Origin: Terriglobia bacterium
Lineage (GTDB): Bacteria; Acidobacteriota; Terriglobia; Bryobacterales; UBA6623
DNA length: 55,293 nt
Assembly (NCBI GenBank): GCA_009838515.1
Contig: VXRL01000070.1
Location: 1-55,293, forward strand
Reading direction: 5' to 3'
Made by a program: the position numbers and the translations under genes. Under the pieces are notes generated by a model. That model did no database searches. It saw only the letters and a list, made by a program, of their open reading frames with translations, and was not told the DNA's origin. Below are positions 47,826 to 55,293 of this stretch, one piece after another (position 1 is the first letter of the stretch; the number at the start of each line of letters is the position of its first letter).

Positions 47826-48269
47826 CTAGCGCTCTGCGCGAGGTTGTCGACGCCGGCGTCCCGGCCAGCCTTCGCGAGCCAGATCCTCGACCTTGCACCG
47901 CGAGAATATGCGCCTGCGGCCAACCTGCTTGTAGCTCAGCAAGCCCTGCTCGACCAGTCGGCACAGGTGGGCATGGCTGACACCCAGCACCGTGCATGAC
48001 TCCATTGCGGTGAGCCGGTGGACGGGCACTCGAGACGCTTCCCGGGGGCGTGCCATGACCACTCGGGCAGCGTGTTCGCTGTCGGCTCGATCTCGGCGCC
48101 CCGGCCATCCATCGCGGGCCAGCCGATCGATATGGTCGCTCCAGAAGAAGCGTCGGCCGCGCTCGGTCCAGTAGTGTATCTGGAGGCGCTCGATCAGCCG
48201 GTACAGGTGCTGGCGGGTGACGCCGAGCCTCTCGGAGGCTTCGGGAACGGTGATCGCCCGAGTGACCAT
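47826..48269 (-). CDS. Tandem-duplicated helix-turn-helix regulator, ogr position
   Basis: This 147-residue protein consists of two copies of one MerR/excisionase-like unit. Residues 5-60 read ITVPEASERLGVTRQHLYRL and end in LARDGWPGRR; residues 85-141 read LTAMESCTVLGVSHAHLCRL and end in LAREGWPGRRR. Each unit could bind one half-site, so the product may act as an internal dimer. It lies just beyond gene D of the phage tail module, where P2 has its late activator ogr, but it lacks ogr-type zinc cysteines. Its own extended -10 promoter lies immediately upstream. It may control the phage module or another local gene. Confidence 0.78.
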   Translation of the reverse strand: MVTRAITVPEASERLGVTRQHLYRLIERLQIHYWTERGRRFFWSDHIDRLARDGWPGRRDRADSEHAARVVMARPREASRVPVHRLTAMESCTVLGVSHAHLCRLVEQGLLSYKQVGRRRIFSRCKVEDLAREGWPGRRRRQPRAER

Positions 48270-48277
48270 GCCGTGCC

Positions 48278-48286
48278 ATTATAGCA
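48278..48286 (-). promoter_or_regulatory. Extended -10 promoter for the HTH gene, nearly leaderless
   Basis: On the minus strand TGCTATAAT is an extended -10 element (TGnTATAAT) that ends 8 bases before the HTH ATG at 48269. Transcription would start at or within a few bases of the ATG, giving a leaderless mRNA. No good -35 is seen, as expected for an extended -10. It lies within the short gap and end of the D gene. Confidence 0.6.
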
Positions 48287-48289
48287 CCT

Positions 48290-49267
48290 TCAACCCGCTT
48301 TCACGGTCGCCTCAACGGCCGTTGAGAAGCCCCTGCGATCGAGCCTGTGGACCGCCCTCTGGCACGCCCAGGAGCCGTCAACATCGTCCCGGAATCCGGC
48401 CAGCCGCAGCTCCGCCTCGGCCGCCACGACAGGGTTGCCGGGGGTCAGATCGACCGCCAGCCGGGCCGTGCCGCGAGCCAGCTGCGCCAGCTTCGCCCGC
48501 GCCGCCTCGGCCGCTTCCGAAGCGCTGGGATAGGCCCTCCGGATCGTCCATTTCGGATCCCCGCTGCCGACGGTTTCGACCTTGCCCTTGCCGGTTTCCG
48601 GGTCGTGCCAGCGGGCCTCCGCGGAGCTGTACGCCTCCCTGTCGGCCAGCGTCACGCGCCAGCGGCTTGCGTCACCGGGGCGCACGTCGATCGCCGGCAT
48701 GGGCTTGCCGGTCGCGCTGGCGGTCTCGCCCCGCGGCACGAGCAGCAGGTAGTCCCCGGACTGCTTGGCCACCGCGTCGTGGTCCCTGGCCAGGCGCGTG
48801 AGCAGGTTCAGGTCCGACTCCTCGGCCTGGTCCAGGTGCGGGATCCGCACCGCCCGCAGGGCGCTTCCGACACGAGCCTTCAGGCCGTGGTCGGCGGCGA
48901 TCCGGCGCGCCAGGTCCCCCAGCGTCACCTCCCCCCACGAGCGCGTTTTCTGCGCCTTCAGCTCCGCTCGCATGTCGGCGCCCTTGGCCCGGATCGCCAC
49001 CGCCATCGGCGGTCCGGACAGCTCGAATTCGTCCACCACATAGGTGCCCGTGACGGTCTCCTCGCGGCCCTCGTAGCCCAGCGAGACGGTCATCTTCGCG
49101 CCCTTGGGCGGCAGCTCGATCGCGCCGCCGCGGTCGTCCAGGCGCAGCTCGGCCGAGTCGGACTGGCGGCCCGCCTCGTCGGTCACCGACAGCGACAGGA
49201 AGCGGTCGCGGACCAGCTCCGTGATGTCGTTGCGGCCGTCGATGACGATGCGGAATACGGGCGTCAC
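48290..49267 (-). CDS. D: P2 gpD-like phage late control/tail hub protein
   Basis: This 325-residue protein matches the P2 gpD family: TPVFRIVIDGRNDITELVRDR at the start, then ADDGLKARV-type and hub beta domains. It forms the baseplate hub with the spike in contractile tails. It starts with a GTG at 49267, 4 bp after the X stop, and ends the tail operon. The HTH gene follows 20 bp later. Confidence 0.88.
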   Translation of the reverse strand: MTPVFRIVIDGRNDITELVRDRFLSLSVTDEAGRQSDSAELRLDDRGGAIELPPKGAKMTVSLGYEGREETVTGTYVVDEFELSGPPMAVAIRAKGADMRAELKAQKTRSWGEVTLGDLARRIAADHGLKARVGSALRAVRIPHLDQAEESDLNLLTRLARDHDAVAKQSGDYLLLVPRGETASATGKPMPAIDVRPGDASRWRVTLADREAYSSAEARWHDPETGKGKVETVGSGDPKWTIRRAYPSASEAAEAARAKLAQLARGTARLAVDLTPGNPVVAAEAELRLAGFRDDVDGSWACQRAVHRLDRRGFSTAVEATVKAG

Positions 49268-49271
49268 GGCC

Positions 49272-49481
49272 TCACTCCCAGAGCCTCACGGCGCCGCTGG
49301 AGGGGGGCGCATCGCCCAGGTCCGGCAGCTCGATCCGCACGCCCGCAGGCAGCAGCGGGCCGCGCCCGGCAAGCCCGGGATTGGCTTTCAGCACGGCCTC
49401 GACAGTCCCGGCGCGCGGGCCGTAGTACTGCCTGCAGACCGCGTCCAGCATGTCGCCGTCGCTGGTGACGTAGGCCGCCAT
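49272..49481 (-). CDS. X: P2 gpX-like phage tail protein (LysM-like)
   Basis: This 69-residue protein has the gpX/LysM-like shape: YVTSDGDMLDAVCRQYYG, then VLKANPGLAGRGPLLPAGVRIELPDL. It is a small tail-associated protein that often recruits to peptidoglycan or the hub. It starts directly after the U stop and ends 4 bp before D. Confidence 0.88.
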   Translation of the reverse strand: MAAYVTSDGDMLDAVCRQYYGPRAGTVEAVLKANPGLAGRGPLLPAGVRIELPDLGDAPPSSGAVRLWE

Positions 49482-49892
49482 CTAGCTGTCCCGGACCTCC
49501 CCGTCCTCGCCGTAGAAGCTCAGCTCGACCTCGAATTCGACCTTGCGCGCCGTGCCGCCGGCCAGGAACAGCGAGCCGGTCTCGCGGATGCGCTCCACGG
49601 TCCACAGGCCGAGGATCTCGCCGCTGCCCAGCGTCAGCAGCAGGGGCTCGCCCTTGGCGGCCTCGGCGCGCAGGGCCTTCATCTCTTCGGCCGCCGGGCG
49701 GCGGACGGAGTAGATCCTGCCGCTGAGGCGGACGGTCTCTTCTCCCGGACCCAGCCACTGCCGCGCGGGCGTCCGGCCGATGCGCTCCTGGGCGGCCCAG
49801 CGGTACTCGGCCGACCTGCGCATCTCCTCGTACGGAGCCGAGTCGATGCCGAACACATACTCGCCCAGGGTGGCCAGCGGCTCAGTAGGCAT
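49482..49892 (-). CDS. U: P2 gpU-like phage tail protein
   Basis: This 136-residue protein is at the U position of the P2 order. It contains LATLGEYVFGID at the start and YRWAAQERIGRTPARQW, typical of gpU, a tail completion protein of the contractile phages. Its start lies 11 bp inside the end of the tape-measure gene, and X follows directly. Family assignment rests on sequence feel plus strict order. Confidence 0.85.
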   Translation of the reverse strand: MPTEPLATLGEYVFGIDSAPYEEMRRSAEYRWAAQERIGRTPARQWLGPGEETVRLSGRIYSVRRPAAEEMKALRAEAAKGEPLLLTLGSGEILGLWTVERIRETGSLFLAGGTARKVEFEVELSFYGEDGEVRDS

Positions 49893-52176
49893 CGCCGAGG
49901 GCCTCCCTGCCGGCCAGCGACTGCTGCCGCTCCAGCTCGCGGATTACCCTTCCAACAAGGTCCTCCGCGTCCTCTCCCGGCAGCTGCTGGATCGTGATCC
50001 GGTAGTGGTGGTGCACGGTCCTGGCGGCTTGCGGCGCGGGTTGCCCGGGCGACGGGACGGCGGGACTCTCCGGCTGCAGCGCCGGACGGGTAACGGCCGC
50101 CAGGCGCTCCTGCAGCGCTGCCGGGGGCTGCACCGCCGGACGGGCCGTGACGCTTGCGGGAATCGACAGCGCCAGCCCGGCGGCCGCCGTGCCCAGCGCG
50201 CCGGCCAGCGGCCGCCGCAGGGCGCCCGGCCCGGCCCCGCGGACCCCGTCTCCCATAGTGGCCAGGATGGCCGCTCCGGAGGAGCTCAGCCGCGACAGCG
50301 GGCCGGCCCTGGCGTCCGAAGACGGCAGCAGGTCGGCCAGCTTGCCGAGGCCGCCCCTGAGGGCGTTCCAGGCCGCGCCCGGGGCGCTGCGAATGCCAGC
50401 CGCCAGGGTGCCCATCAGGCGAGCCCCGAGGCCGGACCAGTCGATCGACGAGAGCCAATCCCAGAACTCGGAGAACGCCGTCTTGACGCTCTCCCACAGC
50501 CGCGCGAAGAAGCCCTTGATCGGCTCCCAGTGCTTCCAGATCAGGTAGGCGGCCCCGGCGATCGCCGTGACGGCGGCGGCCACCGGCAGGGAGATGCCGG
50601 CGAAGAGCGCCGCCAGCGCTTTCAGCGCTCCCATCAGCAGGGGAGCGAAGCGCAGGGCCAGCGAGGCCAGCGTCCTGCCGAATTTAGCAAGGCCGGCGGC
50701 AGCCTTGGACGCTCCCGCCTTGCCGACCTCGAAGGCGGAGCCGATGAGTCGGCCGCCCCCCTTGCGCATGCGCTTGCCGCGCTCGGATGTCACGGCGTCC
50801 TTAATTCCGCCGTAAGCGTCCTGCAATCTGCCGAATCCGCCGCCGAGCATCCCCGCGACGCCGAGCGTCAGCTTGCCCGCCAGCAAGACAGCGATGCCCC
50901 GGACGGCGACCCCCCAGCCTCCGAATGCATTGACAGCGTTGTTCACTCGCTGGAGGATCTCCCCGATCACGCCGGCAATGTCCTTCAGTGCCGGCCAGAT
51001 GTCGTCCCGCAGGGCAGGCCAAAGCTCGTCTCTCAGGACCGGCAGCACATCGCGCTCGAACTTCCCGAACGCATCCGTGATTCCGGCACCGATGCGCTCC
51101 GCCAGCTCGTCCAGCTCGCCGCTGGCCGCCATTGCGTTGATCCGGGCCAGCACCCCGCTCAGCCGATCTTTGACCATCTCGAAAGGGCCGGCCTCCATGA
51201 CTAGGTTCTGGAACTCGGTCCACTTGTCGGCCAGATTGGAAACCAAGCCGTCAAACAGCTTCATCTTGGCTTCCATCCCGCCGCCAAACTTGCCTTCCAT
51301 CAGGCTCAATAGCGCGGCCTGGATCGCCTCCGGGGAATCCTTGTCGGCCGTCCGGGTCTCGTCCCCCAATGCAAACCTGACAGTGTCGCCGGTCGTGCGC
51401 GCCGAGATGGCGAACTCCTTGAGCCGCTCGTACTCGCCCATGCGCGCGTCGGCGAGCGCCTCCACGGCCTGCTCCAGGCTCTTGTCCATGCCCGACGCGG
51501 TGTCGCCCAGCGCCTGCAGCGCGCCATTGATCGGATCTATCCCGTAGGCTCGCAGCTTGACGAAGGACTCGGCGACCTGGTCGAGCTGGTAGGGCGTCGT
51601 GGCGGTGAACCGCTTGACCCACTCGAAGGACTTCTCGGCCTTGGCCTCAGAGCCTTCGATCGTGGCCAGCGTCGCTTCGAGGTTTTCGAACTTCGAAGCC
51701 GTCTCGAGAAAGCCGCCCGGCAGGCGCATCGCCGCGCGGCCTCCTGCGAACACGGCGCTGCCGACGATGCCGCCCGCAACGCCGGGAAGGAAGCCTCCCC
51801 GCCCGCCGCCGCGAGGCGCTGGACGCTTCCGCGACAGGCGCGCGTCCAGCGCCCGGCCCAGCCGCCCGACCTGCGCCCGCGCCTCTCCGGCGGCGCGTCC
51901 GAGCCGCTCCTGCCAGTTCGCCAGGCGAGCCGTGCCGGCCGCGGCATCGCGGGTTTCTGCAGACAGCTCGCGCAGCTCCCGGCCCAGCCATCCCGACGCT
52001 CGCCGGGAGCCGTTCGCCGCGCTCGCGAGACGGTCCAGCTTGCGCGAGGCGGCCGACTGGTCGCCCATCTTGGCGAGGGCCTTGCCGGTCGCGCCCGCCG
52101 CTCCGGACAGCGCCCTCAGCGGCTTCGTCGCCCTGTCGATCGCGCTGATGACGATTCCGACCTTCAGGTTCGGCAT
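49882..52176 (-). CDS. T: Phage tail tape-measure protein, P2 gpT-like
   Basis: This 764-residue protein has an N-terminal coiled-coil region, a central set of hydrophobic segments (around residues 480-560), and a Trp-rich part FFARLWESVKTAFSEFWDWL typical of P2-type tape measures. Its length sets the tail length in the virion. It ends overlapping U by 11 bp and starts with the ATG at 52176. A small gene may lie on the opposite strand just upstream. Confidence 0.9.
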   Translation of the reverse strand: MPNLKVGIVISAIDRATKPLRALSGAAGATGKALAKMGDQSAASRKLDRLASAANGSRRASGWLGRELRELSAETRDAAAGTARLANWQERLGRAAGEARAQVGRLGRALDARLSRKRPAPRGGGRGGFLPGVAGGIVGSAVFAGGRAAMRLPGGFLETASKFENLEATLATIEGSEAKAEKSFEWVKRFTATTPYQLDQVAESFVKLRAYGIDPINGALQALGDTASGMDKSLEQAVEALADARMGEYERLKEFAISARTTGDTVRFALGDETRTADKDSPEAIQAALLSLMEGKFGGGMEAKMKLFDGLVSNLADKWTEFQNLVMEAGPFEMVKDRLSGVLARINAMAASGELDELAERIGAGITDAFGKFERDVLPVLRDELWPALRDDIWPALKDIAGVIGEILQRVNNAVNAFGGWGVAVRGIAVLLAGKLTLGVAGMLGGGFGRLQDAYGGIKDAVTSERGKRMRKGGGRLIGSAFEVGKAGASKAAAGLAKFGRTLASLALRFAPLLMGALKALAALFAGISLPVAAAVTAIAGAAYLIWKHWEPIKGFFARLWESVKTAFSEFWDWLSSIDWSGLGARLMGTLAAGIRSAPGAAWNALRGGLGKLADLLPSSDARAGPLSRLSSSGAAILATMGDGVRGAGPGALRRPLAGALGTAAAGLALSIPASVTARPAVQPPAALQERLAAVTRPALQPESPAVPSPGQPAPQAARTVHHHYRITIQQLPGEDAEDLVGRVIRELERQQSLAGREALGDAY

Positions 52177-52190
52177 GTTATGATCCCTGC

Positions 52191-52415
52191 GTGTTCGAGC
52201 TCGGCCTCATCGCCGCCTTCATGGTTGGCTTCCTGCTCTGCTGGCGGCCGTCGCGAATAGCGATCGGCAGCCTGCTGGTCTTGGGCTTCGTCCTGTCCGA
52301 TCCGCTGCATCCCGCCGCTTTGTTCCTCATCGCCGTCTTCATATTCGGACTCGTGCGAGAGTGGCGGCGGATCGACGCCGCGAGCCTAGGCGAGGAGCCG
52401 GCGGCCGAGGCATGA
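52191..52415 (+). CDS. Possible small membrane protein on the opposite strand
   Basis: This 74-residue frame begins with a GTG at 52191 and has two strongly hydrophobic segments (LGLIAAFMVGFLLCW and IAIGSLLVLGFVLS, with a third near AALFLIAVFIFGLV), and then a charged tail. It fills the 209-bp gap between the T start and the E' end, overlapping the E' frame by 30 bp. No Shine-Dalgarno sequence is seen. It could be a moron-type small gene or a chance frame. Confidence 0.35.
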   Translation: MFELGLIAAFMVGFLLCWRPSRIAIGSLLVLGFVLSDPLHPAALFLIAVFIFGLVREWRRIDAASLGEEPAAEA

Positions 52416-52831
52416 AGCCCCCAGCCGGGCGTACTCCAGCAGCTCGCCCAGCGGCAGCCGCTTGAGTTCCGCCAGGCTCCATCCGAACGCTCCCGCCGCC
52501 ACCGCGATCGTCTCCCGCAGCTGGCGGGGATCTACAAAAAAGCCCCGGCCGCCTCGGCCGCGCGCGCGAAGTCGGCGGCCTTCAGGGCGCGCACCTCGTC
52601 CGGCGCCAGCTCCGCCAGGGAGGCCAGCAGATTGACCATGCGCGTGATCTCGCCGGGGTGCTTCCAGCACATCTCGATGTCGAGCGCGGTCGGCTCCCGC
52701 AAGGAGACGGACTCCAGCTTCCTGCCGCCGACCTCGACCGGCCGCAGCAGCGGGATCTCCACCGGGAATTCAATGCTCTCGGCGACCAGGCCGCCCTTGC
52801 CGTCGCGCGGCAGGTCTTCGTACTTCGTCAT
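52386..52831 (-). CDS. E+E': gpE+E' -1 frameshift fusion, tail assembly chaperone
   Basis: The E gene (52532-52831) ends within a slippery run, and shifting back one base at 52535-52541 lets the ribosome read a second frame to 52386. The product would be about 148 residues, close to the 142 residues of P2 gpE+E' as I recall. The extension reads FFVDPRQLRETIAVAAGAFGW and then SLAELKRLPLGELLEYARL, the helix pattern of the E' part. The fusion acts as an assembly chaperone for the tape measure. The arrangement is expected in P2-like phages. Confidence 0.85.
52532..52831 (-). CDS. E: P2 gpE-like phage tail protein
   Basis: This 99-residue protein is the unshifted product of the E gene: PVEIPLLRPVEVGGRKLESVSLREPTALDIEM is typical for the gpE/tail assembly chaperone family (DUF-type tail protein). 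It stops at a TAG right after TTTTTTG. The normal ratio of E to E+E' would be set by the frameshift efficiency. Confidence 0.88.
   Translation of the reverse strand: MTKYEDLPRDGKGGLVAESIEFPVEIPLLRPVEVGGRKLESVSLREPTALDIEMCWKHPGEITRMVNLLASLAELAPDEVRALKAADFARAAEAAGAFL
52535..52541 (-). promoter_or_regulatory. Programmed -1 ribosomal frameshift site T TTT TTG
   Basis: In the E frame the codons GCT TTT TTG TAG end the protein, which is the slippery heptamer T TTT TTG followed directly by the stop. Slipping back one base gives TTT TTT GTA, and the frame is then open for 49 codons. The same heptamer is used by P2 to make E+E'. A GC-rich sequence follows and might form the pausing structure, though I could not fold it. 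Confidence 0.85.
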
Positions 52832-52864
52832 GGCTTCAACTCCTTCTCGCTAGCGCGTCGCGCC

Positions 52865-53371
52865 CTACAGCCCAAGCGCCTGGCGCATGGCCTCCATCTG
52901 GTCGGTGCCGTCGATGACGCGCACCATGTTGATGACGTCGATCTCGTGGATCGTCTCGCCGTCGACTTCGAGCTTGTAGTACTCCAGCGCGGCCGTCAGC
53001 TTCAGCGGCGAGGCCTCGCCGGGCTTCCAGGTGCCGGGGTCGACTTCCCGGAAGCGGCCGCGCAGCTGGTAGACCAGCGCCTCGGTCGTGCCGGTCTGGC
53101 GGTCCTGCTGGGCGCCGCGCAGCGTGACCCCCTTGGCGTCGCCGATCAGTCCGAACGAGCGCAGCGCGTCGGCGTCGAAGTCCGCCAGCGTCAGCATGCA
53201 CTCCAGCTTCTCCAGCCCCATGTCGATCTCCAGGGGCGCGTCCATGCCCCCGGCCAGGTGCTCCTCGGTCTTCACCGTCAGCTTGGGCGGGTCGAACTCG
53301 GTGACGCGGCCGGCGTAGCCCCGGCCGTCGACGAACAGGTTGATTTCCTTGCGCAGCTTGGCGATCGGCAT
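52865..53371 (-). CDS. FII: Phage tail tube protein, P2 gpFII-like
   Basis: This 168-residue protein has the tail tube protein pattern MPIAKLRKEINLFVDGRGYAG, EFDPPKLTVKTEEHLAGGMDAPLEIDMGLEKLECMLTLADFD in short segments and a C-terminal YKLEVDGETIHEIDVINM. It stacks as hexamers to form the inner tube around the tape measure. It lies 4 bp after the sheath gene and 33 bp before E. Confidence 0.92.
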   Translation of the reverse strand: MPIAKLRKEINLFVDGRGYAGRVTEFDPPKLTVKTEEHLAGGMDAPLEIDMGLEKLECMLTLADFDADALRSFGLIGDAKGVTLRGAQQDRQTGTTEALVYQLRGRFREVDPGTWKPGEASPLKLTAALEYYKLEVDGETIHEIDVINMVRVIDGTDQMEAMRQALGL

Positions 53372-53375
53372 CTGG

Positions 53376-54764
53376 CTATCCCTCCTCGAAGATGGTTTCC
53401 GCGTAGTCGTCCACCAGCCGGCTGCGGAAGGTGATGCGCTCGGCCGGGGAGGCCGGCGTGAAGTCGAAGTCCAGGTACAGCCGGCCGTCGCGGATGTTGG
53501 CGGAAGAGTTCAGGTCCGGGTCGGCCCAGCAGCGGCCGCCCAAGATCGCGCCCTGCGCGACCAGATCCCGCAAGAAGGCGTTGACGGACTCGACCACGTC
53601 CGAGACGTAGGTCGCGGTGATGTTGCGGTCGACCGCCCACAGGTGCGAGCGCAGGATCGCCTCGTTGATGCGGTCGGCGGTGCGCACCACGCTCAGGAAC
53701 TGCCAGGCCGGGTCGGCCGAGCAGGTCCGGTTGCCCCACAGCCGCCAGCCGGTCGCGCGGATGATCGTGGCCACCTGCGAGGCGTTGAGCGCGTTGGCTT
53801 CCGAGTCCGCCTCGCCCAGCCCGAAGCTGACGAAGCGGGAGGTGCCGGAGATGCCGCGCAGCTCGCGGTTGGAGGGCGAGGCCCACCAGCCCACCTCGGC
53901 GTCGATGCGCGCCACCAGCCCGGCCACGTAGCCGGAGGCGGGCGCGTTGCGGGTGCCGCCGCCTGTCGCGGGCACCTTGACCTTGGGGTCGACCACGTAG
54001 ACGCGGCGGGAGCCCTGGGTGGCGCGGTAGGCCAGCGCGTCGGCCAGGGTCGTGCCGGGCGAGTCGGCGATCACGATCGCGCGGCAGCGGTCCGCGACCA
54101 CGGCCAGGGCGCTCGTCACGGCCGCCGATTCGACGACGCTGGAGCCGCTCCGGCCGACGAGCTCGGTCCAGCCCGGCGCGATCAGGATGCCCGGCGTGCG
54201 GCCGGAGGGCTCGGACGCCTCGCACAGCTTCGGCGCCACGGCGGCGATCGCGGAGGCGTCGACCTTGGAAACGTCCAGGTAGCTGTAGCTGACCTTGGCC
54301 GCGTCGGCGGCGGCGGTCGCGAAGCTCGCGCCGTCCGCCACTGTCAGCGTGCCGGCCGCGGCGTCGACCTCGTAGTCGGCCGCGTCGACGGCGGTGCCGT
54401 CCTTCTGCTTGACCGACACGGCGCTGATGCGGGAGTGATCGAGCTGGATGACGGCGCCGTCGGCGCCCCAGGCCGTGACCTCGTCGACGACGGCAGTGAC
54501 GTGCGTGTCGGGGTCCAGGGCGTTGACGGCCGCGACGCGCGGCGCGCGGCCCTGGGAGTGGATGGCGGCGATCGCCTCGGCGATGGTGCCGTCGGCGCCC
54601 CACTTCTCGGCGGCCTCGGAGGCCCCCCGGGTGGTGGCCGGCTCGTTGAACGGCCCGTCGAGCGACGTGCCGACGATGCCGATGAATGTGGCGTCGGAGA
54701 GCGCGATCGGCCGCGCGCCCTCGGCGGCCTCGACGACCTCGACTCCGTGTAGATAAGTTGACAT
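53376..54764 (-). CDS. FI: Contractile tail sheath protein, P2 gpFI-like
   Basis: This 462-residue protein is a phage sheath of the P2 FI family: STYLHGVEVVEAAEGARP at its N-terminus, GVRSTALDGPF-like stretch (GTSLDGPFNEP), and a conserved C-terminal part FVSFGLGEADSEANALNASQ, WGNRTCSADPAW and ADRINEAILRSH. It contracts during injection. An insertion of about 70 residues before the core may be a decorated surface domain. Its length is longer than the 396 residues I recall for P2 FI. Confidence 0.93.
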   Translation of the reverse strand: MSTYLHGVEVVEAAEGARPIALSDATFIGIVGTSLDGPFNEPATTRGASEAAEKWGADGTIAEAIAAIHSQGRAPRVAAVNALDPDTHVTAVVDEVTAWGADGAVIQLDHSRISAVSVKQKDGTAVDAADYEVDAAAGTLTVADGASFATAAADAAKVSYSYLDVSKVDASAIAAVAPKLCEASEPSGRTPGILIAPGWTELVGRSGSSVVESAAVTSALAVVADRCRAIVIADSPGTTLADALAYRATQGSRRVYVVDPKVKVPATGGGTRNAPASGYVAGLVARIDAEVGWWASPSNRELRGISGTSRFVSFGLGEADSEANALNASQVATIIRATGWRLWGNRTCSADPAWQFLSVVRTADRINEAILRSHLWAVDRNITATYVSDVVESVNAFLRDLVAQGAILGGRCWADPDLNSSANIRDGRLYLDFDFTPASPAERITFRSRLVDDYAETIFEEG

Positions 54765-54773
54765 GATGATCCT

Positions 54774-55293
54774 CTACCCGTTGATGATCTGGGCGAAACC
54801 GTTGCCGCCGGAAGCTCCCGCGCCGCCGGGATCGTTATCACCGTCCCCGCCCGCGCCGCCCGTGCCGGCCCGTCCAACCTCGACGCGCAGGGTTTCGCCC
54901 GGCGTCACGTCGATGACTTGCTCCGTACGGTTGCCCGCGCCGCCGCCCCCTCCGCGGTAGGAACCAGACCCGCCGCTGCCGCGCCCGGCCGTGCCGCCGA
55001 CGCCGCCCGCGCCGTAGCGCGATCCGTCCGGGGCGAGCACTCCCGCCCCAGGGCTCGGGTCATGCAGCGGCCCCCGGGGATGGGTAGAGCTTCCCGCGCC
55101 GCCTGCCCCAGCCGCGCCGCCTGCCGCGCGCGCCAGCACAGACGTCCCGCGCCGGACGGCGGACTCGCCGCCCGCCCGGCCCGAAGATCCGCGATCGCCG
55201 TAATACTCGTCATCATCGTGGCCTTGGCCCTCGGCGCCGCCGCCGCCACCACCGCCGGCGCCGCCGGCGCGCGGCCGGGCCGGCAGCCGGGGG
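54774..55293 (-). CDS. Glycine-rich phage tail-fibre-like protein, N-terminus beyond the window
   Basis: The frame is open from the right edge to the stop at 54774, giving 172 visible codons of an incomplete protein. It is extremely rich in Gly, with Ala, Arg and Asp (GGGGGGGAEGQGHDDDEYY, and later GAGASGGNGFAQIING at the end), like the glycine-rich C-terminal domains of phage tail fibres or glycine-rich adhesive proteins. It sits immediately before the sheath gene, where P2 carries its fibre genes. The translational start is not in view. Confidence 0.7.
   Translation of the reverse strand, partial: PRLPARPRAGGAGGGGGGGAEGQGHDDDEYYGDRGSSGRAGGESAVRRGTSVLARAAGGAAGAGGAGSSTHPRGPLHDPSPGAGVLAPDGSRYGAGGVGGTAGRGSGGSGSYRGGGGGAGNRTEQVIDVTPGETLRVEVGRAGTGGAGGDGDNDPGGAGASGGNGFAQIING

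Noticed and set aside
53278..54752. Long open frames on both strands over the sheath gene
   Set aside because: Both give Gly/Arg/Asp/Val-rich compositions and are shadows of the sheath protein, which has clear family motifs.
1..55293. CRISPR arrays, tRNA and rRNA genes
   Set aside because: No regularly spaced repeats and no tRNA-like or rRNA-like stretch was seen by reading; a covariance-model scan was not possible.

Overview
The window is about 55.3 kb of GC-rich chromosomal DNA (roughly 60-65% G+C by eye) from a free-living or host-associated bacterium. Exported Cys-type sulfatases, a DUF1552/DUF1592 pair, a tannase-family esterase, a copper amine oxidase, an IPT/TIG-like secreted protein and a large radical SAM protein of the tetraether-synthase-like group fit an Acidobacteriota-like organism, possibly marine. 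This is inferred from gene content only and held at low confidence. No rRNA, tRNA or CRISPR array was seen.

Region A (1-18.2 kb) is a defence island. At the left edge is the truncated, AT-richer gene of an AbiJ-like abortive-infection protein. Next comes a minus-strand operon of sspB (DUF4007), sspC (large P-loop ATPase), sspD (DndC/PAPS-reductase-like PP-loop enzyme) and an HNH endonuclease with an extra N-terminal domain. sspA, a DndA/IscS-type cysteine desulfurase, is divergent from it. A second tightly overlapping minus-strand operon encodes F, G and H proteins of the DndFGH/SspFGH type (DptF-like ATPase, DptG-like protein, 1,797-residue FtsK/HerA-like motor). Together they look like a complete single-strand phosphorothioate (PT) modification and restriction system. 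The HNH gene as a possible extra effector is the part I consider least described.

Region B (18.2-27.5 kb) is a scarred, accessory stretch. The 5' and 3' remnants of a decayed second copy of the tannase gene (18.6-19.1 and 25.0-25.2 kb) flank a block holding a DUF1552/DUF1592 pair and a Uma2-family nuclease-fold protein. An orphan ParD antitoxin with a broken ParE start and the intact tannase gene follow.

Region C (27.5-47.6 kb) is mostly ordinary chromosome: an MFS transporter, a hemerythrin-like protein, the yceD-rpmF-plsX operon, a glucarate-dehydratase-like enolase-superfamily enzyme, a copper amine oxidase, a Tat-exported PhoD-like phosphatase, a DUF4143 ATPase, two sulfatases, an IPT/TIG-like secreted protein with a good sigma-70 promoter, queG, a Tes-like radical SAM protein and purA.

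Region D (47.6 kb to the right edge) is the tail end of a P2-like contractile phage tail module (prophage or tailocin) in canonical order on the minus strand: glycine-rich fibre-like protein, sheath FI, tube FII, E with a programmed -1 frameshift to E+E', tape measure T, U, X and D. Beyond D, where P2 carries ogr, is a tandem-duplicated helix-turn-helix regulator with an extended -10 promoter so close to its ATG that the mRNA should be nearly leaderless.
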